A stretch of 64,000 nucleotides of DNA, from the NCBI GenBank assembly GCA_937873495.1, contig CALMXZ010000007.1:112501-176500 (forward strand), written 5' to 3'. Below the pieces are notes generated by a model, which was not told the DNA's origin, ran no database searches, and worked only from the letters and a program-made list of their open reading frames with translations. This DNA is from an uncultured Trueperaceae bacterium (GTDB lineage Bacteria; Deinococcota; Deinococci; Deinococcales; Trueperaceae). Position numbers and translations under genes: made by a program. Positions within the stretch are counted from its first letter, which is position 1. Every line of letters begins with the position of its first letter. Shown here one piece after another: positions 43,123-50,322 of the stretch.

Positions 43123-44013
43123 ATGAAACAGGCCCTCGTGAAGCTCGCATTCCTCGCCGCGGCGGTCAGCATGCTGCTGTCCAGCGCGGTCGCTCAAGCC
43201 CCCATAACGGTGAGGATCGGTTTCAACCCGACCCAGAACTCCGACCTGCTCACCGCGGCCTCGGAGGGCATCGCCAACTACCTCGAGTCGCAACTCGGCG
43301 GGGCCGTCGAAGTGCAGGTCTTCATCCCCACCGACTACCGCGGCCTCATCGAGGCCATGGGCTCCGGCAACCTCGACTTCGCCTTCTTCCCGCCCGACGG
43401 TTTCGTCGTAGCCAACCGTGAAGTCGGCGCCCAGGTCCTCCTGAAGTCCGTGCGCTCCGGCAACCCGTACTACTGGTCCGCGATCGTCGTACGCAAGGAC
43501 AGCGGCATCGAGAACATCGGCGACCTCGAAGGCAAGTCCATCGCCTGGATCGACCCGAACTCGGCCGCCGGCTACACCTTCCCGCGCGCCGAGCTGATCA
43601 CGGCCGGCATCAACCCTGACGACTTCTTCAGCAACCAGGTCTACGCCGGTGGGCACGACGCGGCCGTGCTGGCCGTCCTCAACGGCTCCGTCGACGCGGC
43701 CGCCACCTTCGCGAACGACGACCAGAACATCTCCGGCGCCTGGACGCAGTTCCTCGACGCCGACCAGGCCAGCCAGATCACCGCGATCTTCTACACGCGG
43801 CCGATCCCCGGCGACACGTTCAGCGTCTCGCAGCAGTTCGCGTCCGAGCACGCGGCCCTGACCTACCAGATCGCCGCCGCCATCGCCACCATCAAGGCGC
43901 CGGACAACAACCTGCTCATGGACCTCTACCGGATCGATTACATGATCCCGGCCGACAGCTCCGACTACGCCGTGGTGCGCGACACCCGCCGCATCCTGGG
44001 GCTCGACCAGTAA
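43123..44013 (+). CDS. Phosphonate/phosphite-type ABC substrate-binding protein (PhnD family)
   Basis: The 296-residue protein has a signal peptide (LAFLAAAVSMLLSSAVAQA) and PhnD features: VRIGFNPTQNSDLLTAASEG, FIPTDYRGLIEAMGSGNLDF, SIAWIDPNSAAGYTFPRAEL, AGGHDAAVLAVLNGSVDAAA and FYTRPIPGDTFSVS. GGGAGG precedes ATG 43123. It is the first gene of the phn-type transporter. No C-P lyase or phosphite dehydrogenase gene is visible, so phosphate, phosphite and phosphonates remain possible. Confidence 0.9.
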   Translation: MKQALVKLAFLAAAVSMLLSSAVAQAPITVRIGFNPTQNSDLLTAASEGIANYLESQLGGAVEVQVFIPTDYRGLIEAMGSGNLDFAFFPPDGFVVANREVGAQVLLKSVRSGNPYYWSAIVVRKDSGIENIGDLEGKSIAWIDPNSAAGYTFPRAELITAGINPDDFFSNQVYAGGHDAAVLAVLNGSVDAAATFANDDQNISGAWTQFLDADQASQITAIFYTRPIPGDTFSVSQQFASEHAALTYQIAAAIATIKAPDNNLLMDLYRIDYMIPADSSDYAVVRDTRRILGLDQ

Positions 44014-44028
44014 CAGCACGGGGAGGCA

Positions 44029-44062
44029 GGGGTCGGCGCCCGGTCCTCGCGTCGCCGACCCC
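44029..44062 (+). other. Intercistronic hairpin after the PhnD-type gene
   Basis: Arms GGGGTCGGCG (44029-44038) and CGCCGACCCC (44053-44062), perfect over ten bases, lie 15 bases after the stop and before the ATPase gene. It could stabilise the binding-protein mRNA or partly terminate, giving more binding protein than membrane components. Confidence 0.6.
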
Positions 44063-44098
44063 CTTCCCGTCCTGGCCTCAGATGGCCCCCCGCCCCAG

Positions 44099-44848
44099 AT
44101 GATCGAGGTCTCGAACCTTAGCAAGGTCTTCCCGGACGGCACCAAGGCGTTGTCCGACGTGAACGTCAGCGTGCCGGACGGCGACTTCATCGCGGTCATC
44201 GGCCTCTCCGGCGCGGGCAAGTCGACCTTCTTGCGCTGCCTCAACCGGCTCGTCGAGCCGAGTGCAGGCTCGATCACGGTCGGCTCCAGGGACGTCGCGC
44301 GCTTGCGAGGCAGGCAGCTTCAGCACTACCGCCGCACGGTCGGCTTCATATTCCAGCAGTTCAACCTCGTCCAACGGCTGTCGGTCCTCGACAACGTCCT
44401 GAGCGGTCGCCTCGGCTACCACCCCACCTGGCGCGGCCTGCTCGCCCTTTACACGGAAGTCGACAGGGAGCTCGCCATGTCCGCCATCCGCGAGGTGGGC
44501 TTGAGCGGCAAGGAGGACGCTCGCGTCGACCAGCTCTCGGGCGGCCAGCAGCAGCGCGTAGCGATAGCCCGCGCGATGGCGCAGGAGCCGCAGCTCATCC
44601 TCGCCGACGAGCCCATGGCCAGCCTGGACCCGCGTCTGTCCGACGTGATCCTCGGTATCTTGCGCAACTACAACGAGACGAAGGGCGTCACCGTGCTCGT
44701 CAACATCCACGTGCTCGACCTCGCCAAGCGCTACGCCAAGCGGGTGCTCGCCTTCAACAAGGGCAAGCTCGTGTTCGACGGGCCCGTGTCGAGCCTGGAC
44801 GACGACCTCGAGACCCGCATCTACGCCGGCTCGCTCGAGGCCCTCTGA
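44099..44848 (+). CDS. phnC: Phosphonate-type ABC transporter ATP-binding protein
   Basis: A 249-residue ATPase with Walker [18 protein letters not shown], the PhnC-specific Q-loop [21 protein letters not shown] and GRLGY.PTWRGL segment, signature [15 protein letters not shown] and Walker [14 protein letters not shown]. The switch position is NIHVLDLA, as in other PhnC proteins. It follows the binding-protein gene after the hairpin. Confidence 0.93.
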   Translation: MIEVSNLSKVFPDGTKALSDVNVSVPDGDFIAVIGLSGAGKSTFLRCLNRLVEPSAGSITVGSRDVARLRGRQLQHYRRTVGFIFQQFNLVQRLSVLDNVLSGRLGYHPTWRGLLALYTEVDRELAMSAIREVGLSGKEDARVDQLSGGQQQRVAIARAMAQEPQLILADEPMASLDPRLSDVILGILRNYNETKGVTVLVNIHVLDLAKRYAKRVLAFNKGKLVFDGPVSSLDDDLETRIYAGSLEAL

Positions 44849-44885
44849 TGCGGGCAACCAACTATCTTCCTGACGGAGCCCTCTG

Positions 44886-46517
44886 ATGTGGGGCGCCCTG
44901 GCCGTCGGCGCACTCGTCGCCGTGCTGGCTGGTTTCGCGCGCGCCTCGATGCGCCGCCTCGTGGTGGCAGCCGGCGCCGCCCTGGTCGCCGTGTATATCG
45001 CTTTCCCGTTCTCGACCACCGTCGGCTTCGTGAGCCGCGACACCATCCGGCCGACGCTCCTGGGCCTGACGCCCCTCCAGCCGCTGCTGGCGGTCGTGTT
45101 CATCGCCGCCATGACCGCCATGGTGGTCGCGCTGCGGAGCCCAAGGGCAGGCGGGTTGACCGCCGTCGCCGCGGCCGGCGCGAGCCTGGCGGCGATCCTG
45201 GCCTGGCGCGCCCAACCGCCCGTGCTCGTCCATCTGCTCCCGCTCGGCGGCCTCATGGAGGTGCTCACGGCGCTGGTCCTCGGCGCGGCCATCGCGGCTG
45301 CCGGTTGGGGCTCGCGCCGCCTGCGCTGGCCGCTCCTCGGGCTCGGGCTGGTAGCCGGCATACTGACCGGCGTACTGCTGCTCTCCCCGACGGGCCACCG
45401 TCTGTTCCCCAACGCGGTCGGCTACTACCGGCTCGTTACGAAGACGTCGTCCGCTGAACAGGAGACGATCGTCGAGGCGTACAACGCCAACCTCGACGTC
45501 ACCAACTCGCAGCGCCAGCGGATAGGCCTGCGCCCGCTTCCACCCATCGAGAGCACGGCCGGGCTCGCCACCGAACGCCTGCCAGAAGAGGCCGCCGCGA
45601 CCGGTTACCGGATGCTCAGGCCGGCGGAGGGCGGCTACGGCGTCGGCGTGGCCTTCCTCCTCTGCGGGCTGCTGCTCGGCAGCGGCGTCATGCTGGCCGC
45701 GAAGCCCCGGCTCACGAGCACGAACGATCTCGTGACCGGCCTGGTGTACGCCACCGCGCTCGTCGTCCTCACCCCCGCCTTCGCCTCGACGAGGTTCAGC
45801 CTCGGGAAGATCGTCGAGGGGTGGCCGTTCCTCCTCAACTTCCTCGATCGCGCGTGGCCTCCGCTCCTCACGGACCCGAACTACGGGCAGTTCGGCCTCT
45901 TCCCGCTGCAAGAGGTCGCGAGCCAGATGCTGATAACGCTCGAGATCGCGCTCGTCGGCACGTTCCTCGGCGCCCTCTTCGCCGTTCCCCTCAGCTTCCT
46001 CGCCGCCCGCAACCTGACGGCCGATAACCCGCTCATGCGCGTGGCGTTCGTGATCACGCGCGGCTTCTTCAACCTGGACCGCGGGGTGGACACGCTGATC
46101 CTCGCCCTGATCTTCGTCGCCGCCGTGGGGCTCGGACCGCTCGCGGGCGTGCTGGCCATGGCCATCCACTCGATTGCCGACCTCGGCAAGCTCTACTCCG
46201 AGTCGATCGAGAACGTCGACCGCGGGCCCATCGAGGCCCTCGAGTCCGTCGGGGCCGCCGGCAGCAACGTCGTGCGCTGGGCCATCCTCCCGCAGGTGTC
46301 GCCGCTGTTCCTCGGCTGGACCCTCTACCGCTTCGAGATCAACTTCCGCGTCTCCATCGTCCTCGGCCTCGTGGGCGCCGGCGGCATCGGCTTCTTCATC
46401 CAGGACAAGATGGCCTCCGGTAAGTACGACCAGATGATTATCGCCATCATCGCCATCGTCATCGTGGTGAACATCATCGACTTCGTGTCTTCTTGGTTGC
46501 GGGGGAAGCTGGTTTGA
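44886..46517 (+). CDS. PhnE-type permease with large membrane N-terminal extension
   Basis: The 543-residue protein is about twice the usual PhnE length. The C-terminal part (about 300-543) is a normal permease: MLITLEIALVGTFLGALFAV, ARNLTADNPLMRVAF, RGVDTLILALIFVAAVG, the EAA loop IEALESVGAAGSNVVRWAIL and LVGAGGIGFFIQDKM. The first 290 residues hold about six or seven helices plus a hydrophilic external segment (TSSAEQETIVEAYNANLDVT); they do not resemble a second permease because no EAA loop is visible there. The gene follows phnC by 37 bases. Confidence 0.88.
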   Translation: MWGALAVGALVAVLAGFARASMRRLVVAAGAALVAVYIAFPFSTTVGFVSRDTIRPTLLGLTPLQPLLAVVFIAAMTAMVVALRSPRAGGLTAVAAAGASLAAILAWRAQPPVLVHLLPLGGLMEVLTALVLGAAIAAAGWGSRRLRWPLLGLGLVAGILTGVLLLSPTGHRLFPNAVGYYRLVTKTSSAEQETIVEAYNANLDVTNSQRQRIGLRPLPPIESTAGLATERLPEEAAATGYRMLRPAEGGYGVGVAFLLCGLLLGSGVMLAAKPRLTSTNDLVTGLVYATALVVLTPAFASTRFSLGKIVEGWPFLLNFLDRAWPPLLTDPNYGQFGLFPLQEVASQMLITLEIALVGTFLGALFAVPLSFLAARNLTADNPLMRVAFVITRGFFNLDRGVDTLILALIFVAAVGLGPLAGVLAMAIHSIADLGKLYSESIENVDRGPIEALESVGAAGSNVVRWAILPQVSPLFLGWTLYRFEINFRVSIVLGLVGAGGIGFFIQDKMASGKYDQMIIAIIAIVIVVNIIDFVSSWLRGKLV

Positions 46518-46542
46518 GGTCTAGGCGGATGGCGCCTAGACC
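46518..46542 (+). terminator. Terminator hairpin of the phn-type operon
   Basis: GGTCTAGGCG (46518-46527) and CGCCTAGACC (46533-46542) are perfect complements around a 5-base loop, starting directly after the permease stop codon. There is no U-tract. Confidence 0.65.
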
Positions 46543-46820
46543 GGCATCGGCATGATTGCACCCTTACTTTGCTATTCGTAAGCGACAGCCGGCGTAAGGT
46601 GCGAATCAGGATGTCTTCCCGGTCTTCGAAGAGTGGGCCGGCGAGGCGGATCAACGTGCCTATCGCGAACTGTGAGCGAGATTCAACGTTGTTTACGTTC
46701 CGTTCACGTACACGGCGATAGGACGGGTCTACCTAGGTACCGGAGGCCTCGGTCCCGATTGTAGGCGTCACCGCCACCGCGTGCCATGGGCTGAACCGGT
46801 CGCCCGTGAACGCGGCCGCC
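46543..46820. other. Convergent intergenic gap, no gene seen
   Basis: The rest of the 303-base gap between the converging permease and the M56-amidase gene contains no plausible ORF. A perfect 10-base palindrome TACCTAGGTA (46730-46739) echoes the arms of the PadR-type palindrome at 50153-50171, which may be chance. The DNA is noticeably less GC-rich than its left neighbour. Confidence 0.5.
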
Positions 46821-48584
46821 TCAGAGCCCCAGTTCCTCATAAGTCAGTACCAAGGGGAACGGGTTCGCTGAGGAAGCTGGGGGCAACTCGTCACTGTCCG
46901 TCTCCTCGTGTCTGTGCGCCAGGTACTCGATGATCCCGTCCGCGAGCGCCTTCGCCAACACCGCCTGGTACTCCTCGCTTGCCAGTAACGGCCCTTCCTC
47001 GGCATGCGTGACGAACCCGAGCTCGAACATGACCGCGGGCACCGACGCCCGGTCCAGCAGATAAGACCCGCGGGACCTCAAACCCCGGTCCGGCGCCCCC
47101 GTGGCGGCAACGAGCCGGGGATGGACCACCTCGGCCAAGGCGCTACTGGCGAGGAGCCGCGCCGTGAGCGTCGCGTCCGGTCCTGGGGCCGGCGTCCATG
47201 TCTGGACGCCGCGGAGAAAAGCGTTGCCGGCGTTGGCATGAAGGCTTACGAGAACGTCGGCGCTAGCCGCGATCGCCAACCGGCTGGTCAGATCGTCGCC
47301 TATGGAGTCACTCAGCCGGTCGGGGCCACTGCGCGTGAGGACCGTTCTTACGCCATTGGCATCCAGCAGATCCGCCAGTTTGACCGCGACCTGCAACACG
47401 ACCGCCTCTTCGTCGACGTACCCGATGGCACCGGTGCCGCCGCCATGCCCCGCGTCGATCGCCACTATGGGTACACCTGCTGCGGGTAACGTCCTCGCTT
47501 CCTGAGCGTCTCCCAGGCTGGCCCACGACGCCAACAGCCCGATACCGACGAACGGGAGCGCAGCCCGCAACGAATTGTGGGTAACAGGCTGACCGAGCAG
47601 GCGCCTCACGCGCCTGACGAGGTGTCCCGGGTTGCCGCCGGCGGTCAACAGCATGGGCGGCCTGACACGCGCACCTTCCAAACGCGCCAGCGCACGCGCC
47701 AACGCCAGGGGCTCGGAACCGGTCGTCGCCACCGCCAAGTCGTCGCATGCCTGCTCGCGCTCGAGCCTGATCACGGCTCCGACCCACCATGTGAAGGGGT
47801 GGAAGGGGAGCGCCACTTCAGCCGTAGCCAGAAGCAAGTTAACTAGGCCGTCCTTCCGCTTGAGATGCGCCAACTCGTGCGTCAAGACCAGGACCAATTG
47901 ATCGTCCGGCATAGCGGAACGCGCGCCACGCGGCAACAGCAAGAGGGGCCGTCGACCACCTATCACCGTTGGCGCGTCTACTCGCGAGCTTTCTCTTATC
48001 GCAACGGGCTTGGGCAATCCCAGCCGGCTTCGCAGGTCTGCCAGCCGACCTTCCAGCTCGGGCAGCGGCCGTCCACTGCGCCCTATGCGCACCGCAACGA
48101 CCAAAGATGCCAGCAGCCGCAGTAGCAAAGCTCCGCTCACTGCCAACCAACTCAAGCCGATGAGTGGTAGAAGACCGTCCGGGCGCGTCACGATAGGAGC
48201 AGCAAAACGCGCCAAGCGCTCGACCGGTAACACCCTGGCCCAACCCGCTAATCCCGCGAGGGAAGCGCTGCCTGACTCCGCGGCTCCACCCAGGGTCGCG
48301 AGAGCCGGACCAACATGTTCGGCGCTCTCGTGCTTAGTCTCGATGCCCTGGTGTGAGATAGGCCGGCGCAACTCACGCACTAAGAGGCCTGCGGGTGGCA
48401 CCGCCAACCAGATCACCAACGTCGTGAGCGCCAGACCGTGACGGAACACGCTGGTCTTCCACCTGGCACAGCGAAGGGCAAGCGCGAGTATGACCGCCAG
48501 CGCAAGCCCCTGCCACAGGCCATCGAACACGATCCAACCGAGACGCGTGAGAAACCCTTCCGGAGCGAGGGTGCCGAACATCAT
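46821..48584 (-). CDS. BlaR1-type M56 protease fused to an N-acetylmuramoyl-L-alanine amidase (Amidase_3)
   Basis: 587 residues. N-terminal helices (about 18-37, 50-68, 138-166) frame a cytoplasmic M56 metalloprotease domain with zinc site H236-E237-L238-A239-H240 and the downstream EREQACDD segment. A further helix (about 341-357) leads to an external Amidase_3 domain (about 371-557) with zinc/catalytic candidates H380 in AIDAGHGG, E392/E393, H449 in SLHANA and E521 in FELGFVTH. In BlaR1/MecR1 that external position holds a penicillin-binding sensor. The gene overlaps the BlaI-type repressor gene by four bases. It should relay cell-wall state to repressor cleavage; catalysis versus pure binding by the amidase is unresolved, though its active-site residues look intact. 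Confidence 0.9.
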   Translation of the reverse strand: MMFGTLAPEGFLTRLGWIVFDGLWQGLALAVILALALRCARWKTSVFRHGLALTTLVIWLAVPPAGLLVRELRRPISHQGIETKHESAEHVGPALATLGGAAESGSASLAGLAGWARVLPVERLARFAAPIVTRPDGLLPLIGLSWLAVSGALLLRLLASLVVAVRIGRSGRPLPELEGRLADLRSRLGLPKPVAIRESSRVDAPTVIGGRRPLLLLPRGARSAMPDDQLVLVLTHELAHLKRKDGLVNLLLATAEVALPFHPFTWWVGAVIRLEREQACDDLAVATTGSEPLALARALARLEGARVRPPMLLTAGGNPGHLVRRVRRLLGQPVTHNSLRAALPFVGIGLLASWASLGDAQEARTLPAAGVPIVAIDAGHGGGTGAIGYVDEEAVVLQVAVKLADLLDANGVRTVLTRSGPDRLSDSIGDDLTSRLAIAASADVLVSLHANAGNAFLRGVQTWTPAPGPDATLTARLLASSALAEVVHPRLVAATGAPDRGLRSRGSYLLDRASVPAVMFELGFVTHAEEGPLLASEEYQAVLAKALADGIIEYLAHRHEETDSDELPPASSANPFPLVLTYEELGL

Positions 48585-48964
48585 CTCCGCCTCGCCTTCT
48601 CGATCAGAGCTTCGATCTCGTCAAGCTCCGCTTTGGTCGCCCGCTTGACATCGAGCGCCCTCGACATGAGCGCCGCAGCCGAACCGCCGAACGCCCGGTC
48701 GAGCAGGTCTCCGAGCAGCGCCGTCTGCGCCTCCTCGCGGGTGACTGCGGCCCAATAGACGTAGGAGCGCCCTTCAAGGTGCCGGCCCACCAGGCCTTTG
48801 TCGAACATGATCTGGAGCATCGTCTGCACCGCCGTGAACGAGAGCTTCTCGCGCTCGTTGAGGGCAGCATGCACGTCGCGTACGCCGGCCCGCCCCCTCA
48901 CCCACAAGACGTCGAGGATGTCCAGTTCCCTCTCGGTAGGACCAGCACTGGCTTTCCGGGCCAT
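48581..48964 (-). CDS. BlaI/MecI-family repressor
   Basis: A 127-residue winged-helix protein: PTERELDILDVLWVRGRAGV, REKLSFTAVQTMLQIMFDKG (recognition helix region), LVGRHLEGRSYVYWAAVTRE and an oligomerisation tail. These proteins are inactivated by proteolysis when their M56 partner is triggered; here the partner gene follows with an ATGA overlap. ATG 48964 has AGGAGG upstream. Two operator copies overlap its promoter, so it autoregulates. Confidence 0.92.
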   Translation of the reverse strand: MARKASAGPTERELDILDVLWVRGRAGVRDVHAALNEREKLSFTAVQTMLQIMFDKGLVGRHLEGRSYVYWAAVTREEAQTALLGDLLDRAFGGSAAALMSRALDVKRATKAELDEIEALIEKARRR

Positions 48965-48984
48965 GTCGCCTCCTTCTTGGAGGC

Positions 48985-49014
48985 AATCTAAACTAGGGAA
49001 TTAGGCCTTGTCAA
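48985..49014 (-). promoter_or_regulatory. Near-consensus sigma-70 promoter of the BlaI/M56-amidase operon
   Basis: On the minus strand TTGACA (49009-49014) and TTAGAT (48986-48991) are separated by 17 bases. This is the best conventional promoter in the window, upstream of the repressor start at 48964. Confidence 0.75.
48991..49005. promoter_or_regulatory. Operator copy A of the BlaI-type repressor
   Basis: AACTAGGGAATTAGG, an imperfect dyad of form CTAG-RGAA-YTAG, lying inside the promoter spacer and -10 region. Confidence 0.65.
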
Positions 49015-49027
49015 CTAGAGAACTAGG
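49013..49027. promoter_or_regulatory. Operator copy B of the BlaI-type repressor
   Basis: AACTAGAGAACTAGG, a 13/15 match to copy A in direct orientation, placed 22 bases away (two helical turns) and abutting the -35 element. Confidence 0.65.
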
Positions 49028-49069
49028 TTAGGGCGGTCGGCGTTCCTGCACGCCAGCGCCACCAACGGC

Positions 49070-49804
49070 TCAGTACTGCCGGAGTCGCGAGCCGTTCAAC
49101 CTGCGCTGGATCGCGATCACCTCAACAAGGAGCAGCATGGGAAGGACAACGTCCAAAGCCGTGTTCAGTCCGTACCAGAACCCGGACTGGATGAGGGCCG
49201 GCTCGCCGGGAGCAGCGACCACCTTGGCGGCCAGGGAGGCCCCAAGACGGTAGAGGTGGGCGACGGCTACCTGCCAAACCAAGACCCCGACGGCGATCAC
49301 CGCACGGCCTAGCCACACCGAAGACCCGAGGGCCCCCATCACCCGATCGAAGACGGTTGGAGACACACCCAAACGACGCACCAGAAACGCGAGCCCCGAG
49401 ATCACGACCAGAATAGCGAGAAGCGGTGCGTAGAGACGCACCAAAGCGGCGACTCCGAGCAAGGACCTGGACTGGCTCAGGCCGGCAGCGAGCAGGTACA
49501 GGAGCGCCCGCGCTACCGGAACGAGGAGCATGTAGCCCACCAGCCCGAGCAACGCCCACTGCGCCCGCACGGCCCAGCCCATGTTCGGCCTGACCTTGCT
49601 GAACTCCCTCGTCAACGCGTCCGGCGTACCCACGCGGTGCGCGGCCAGCCAGAACGCCTCCTCCGGGCGCAGATCCTCGAGCAGCACCACCTCGATGTGC
49701 TCCAAGTGGTCCTGCAACTCGTCGACCTCGCTCACCGTGAGCCCGCCACGACTCAGGATCGAAGTGCGCCAATCACGAACGGCGGCATCACGGTCGAAAC
49801 TCAT
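49070..49804 (-). CDS. Membrane protein with permease prefix-type N-terminus
   Basis: 244 residues. The soluble N-terminus (VSEVDELQDHLEHIEVVLLE, PEEAFWLAAHRVGTPDALTR) matches the permease prefix domain that accompanies PadR regulators and ABC/FtsX-type membrane proteins. About five helices follow, without a MacB core. The start overlaps the PadR stop by four bases, so the pair is co-translated. In related PadR pairs the membrane partner is under control of the regulator; its activity is unknown. Confidence 0.75.
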   Translation of the reverse strand: MSFDRDAAVRDWRTSILSRGGLTVSEVDELQDHLEHIEVVLLEDLRPEEAFWLAAHRVGTPDALTREFSKVRPNMGWAVRAQWALLGLVGYMLLVPVARALLYLLAAGLSQSRSLLGVAALVRLYAPLLAILVVISGLAFLVRRLGVSPTVFDRVMGALGSSVWLGRAVIAVGVLVWQVAVAHLYRLGASLAAKVVAAPGEPALIQSGFWYGLNTALDVVLPMLLLVEVIAIQRRLNGSRLRQY

Positions 49805-50142
49805 ATCGTCCCCCAGGCGTTCCGCAACGTCACATCGACCGCCTCCCAAGCGGCTCTCTCACCGGCCAGCGCATCGAGACCCTTCTTGGTGATGGCGTAG
49901 TACTTGCGGCGTTTCCCGTTCTCGGCCACCCGCCAGTCCGACTCGATCAGGCCCTCGCGCTCGAGGCGATGGAGCACCGGGTAGAGCATCCCCTCTTGCC
50001 ACGCGAGGGCGCCGCCGGAGAGCTGCTCGACCTCCCTTAAGAGCGCGTAACCGTAGTTATCGCCTCGCCGCGCGAGGACGGCGAGCACGAGCGGGCGCGA
50101 CGACGCCGCCACCAAGTCCTTGGAGGGGGAGAACTCAGGCAC
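49801..50142 (-). CDS. PadR-family transcriptional regulator
   Basis: A winged-helix protein of 113 residues: LVLAVLARRGDNYGYALLRE, LAWQEGMLYPVLHRLEREGL, IESDWRVAENGKRRKYYAIT and a C-terminal dimerisation helix. GTG 50142 lies six bases after TAAGAT (50149-50154) and is preferred; GTG 50148 is in frame but would fall within the promoter. It is probably autoregulated through the palindrome between its -35 and -10. Confidence 0.9.
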   Translation of the reverse strand: MPEFSPSKDLVAASSRPLVLAVLARRGDNYGYALLREVEQLSGGALAWQEGMLYPVLHRLEREGLIESDWRVAENGKRRKYYAITKKGLDALAGERAAWEAVDVTLRNAWGTI

Positions 50143-50152
50143 GACCACATCT

Positions 50153-50171
50153 TACCTAGAGGTGCTAGGTA
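50153..50171. promoter_or_regulatory. PadR-type operator palindrome
   Basis: TACCTAG (50153-50159) and CTAGGTA (50165-50171) are perfect complements around a 5-base spacer and fill the region between a TTCTCA -35-like element and the TAAGAT -10 of the PadR gene. Confidence 0.65.
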
Positions 50172-50203
50172 TGAGAAGGGACAAACACAGGCAACGAGGC
50201 CCG

Positions 50204-50320
50204 CTAGTACACTCTTTCGAACCCCAGCCTCTCGTTGAGCCGCAGTACCGCCGTGTTCCGCGGGTCGTTGCTGGTCGTCACCGACACCGTTCCGCACTCA
50301 CTCAAGTACTGCAACGCCGG
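50204..50320 (-). pseudogene. C-terminal fragment of a GNAT acetyltransferase
   Basis: The minus strand reads LQYLSECGTVSVTTSNDPRN followed by TAVLRLNERLGFERVY and a stop. The N..N.AVLRLNERLGF pattern is the classic end of GNAT acetyltransferases. The rest of the gene is missing because the aldehyde dehydrogenase gene ends at 50323, so this is a relic. Confidence 0.7.
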
Positions 50321-50322
50321 CG

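Noticed and set aside
46821-48584. Beta-lactam resistance sensor (true BlaR1)
   Set aside because: There is no penicillin-binding domain with an SxxK motif and no beta-lactamase gene nearby; the external domain is a clear amidase.
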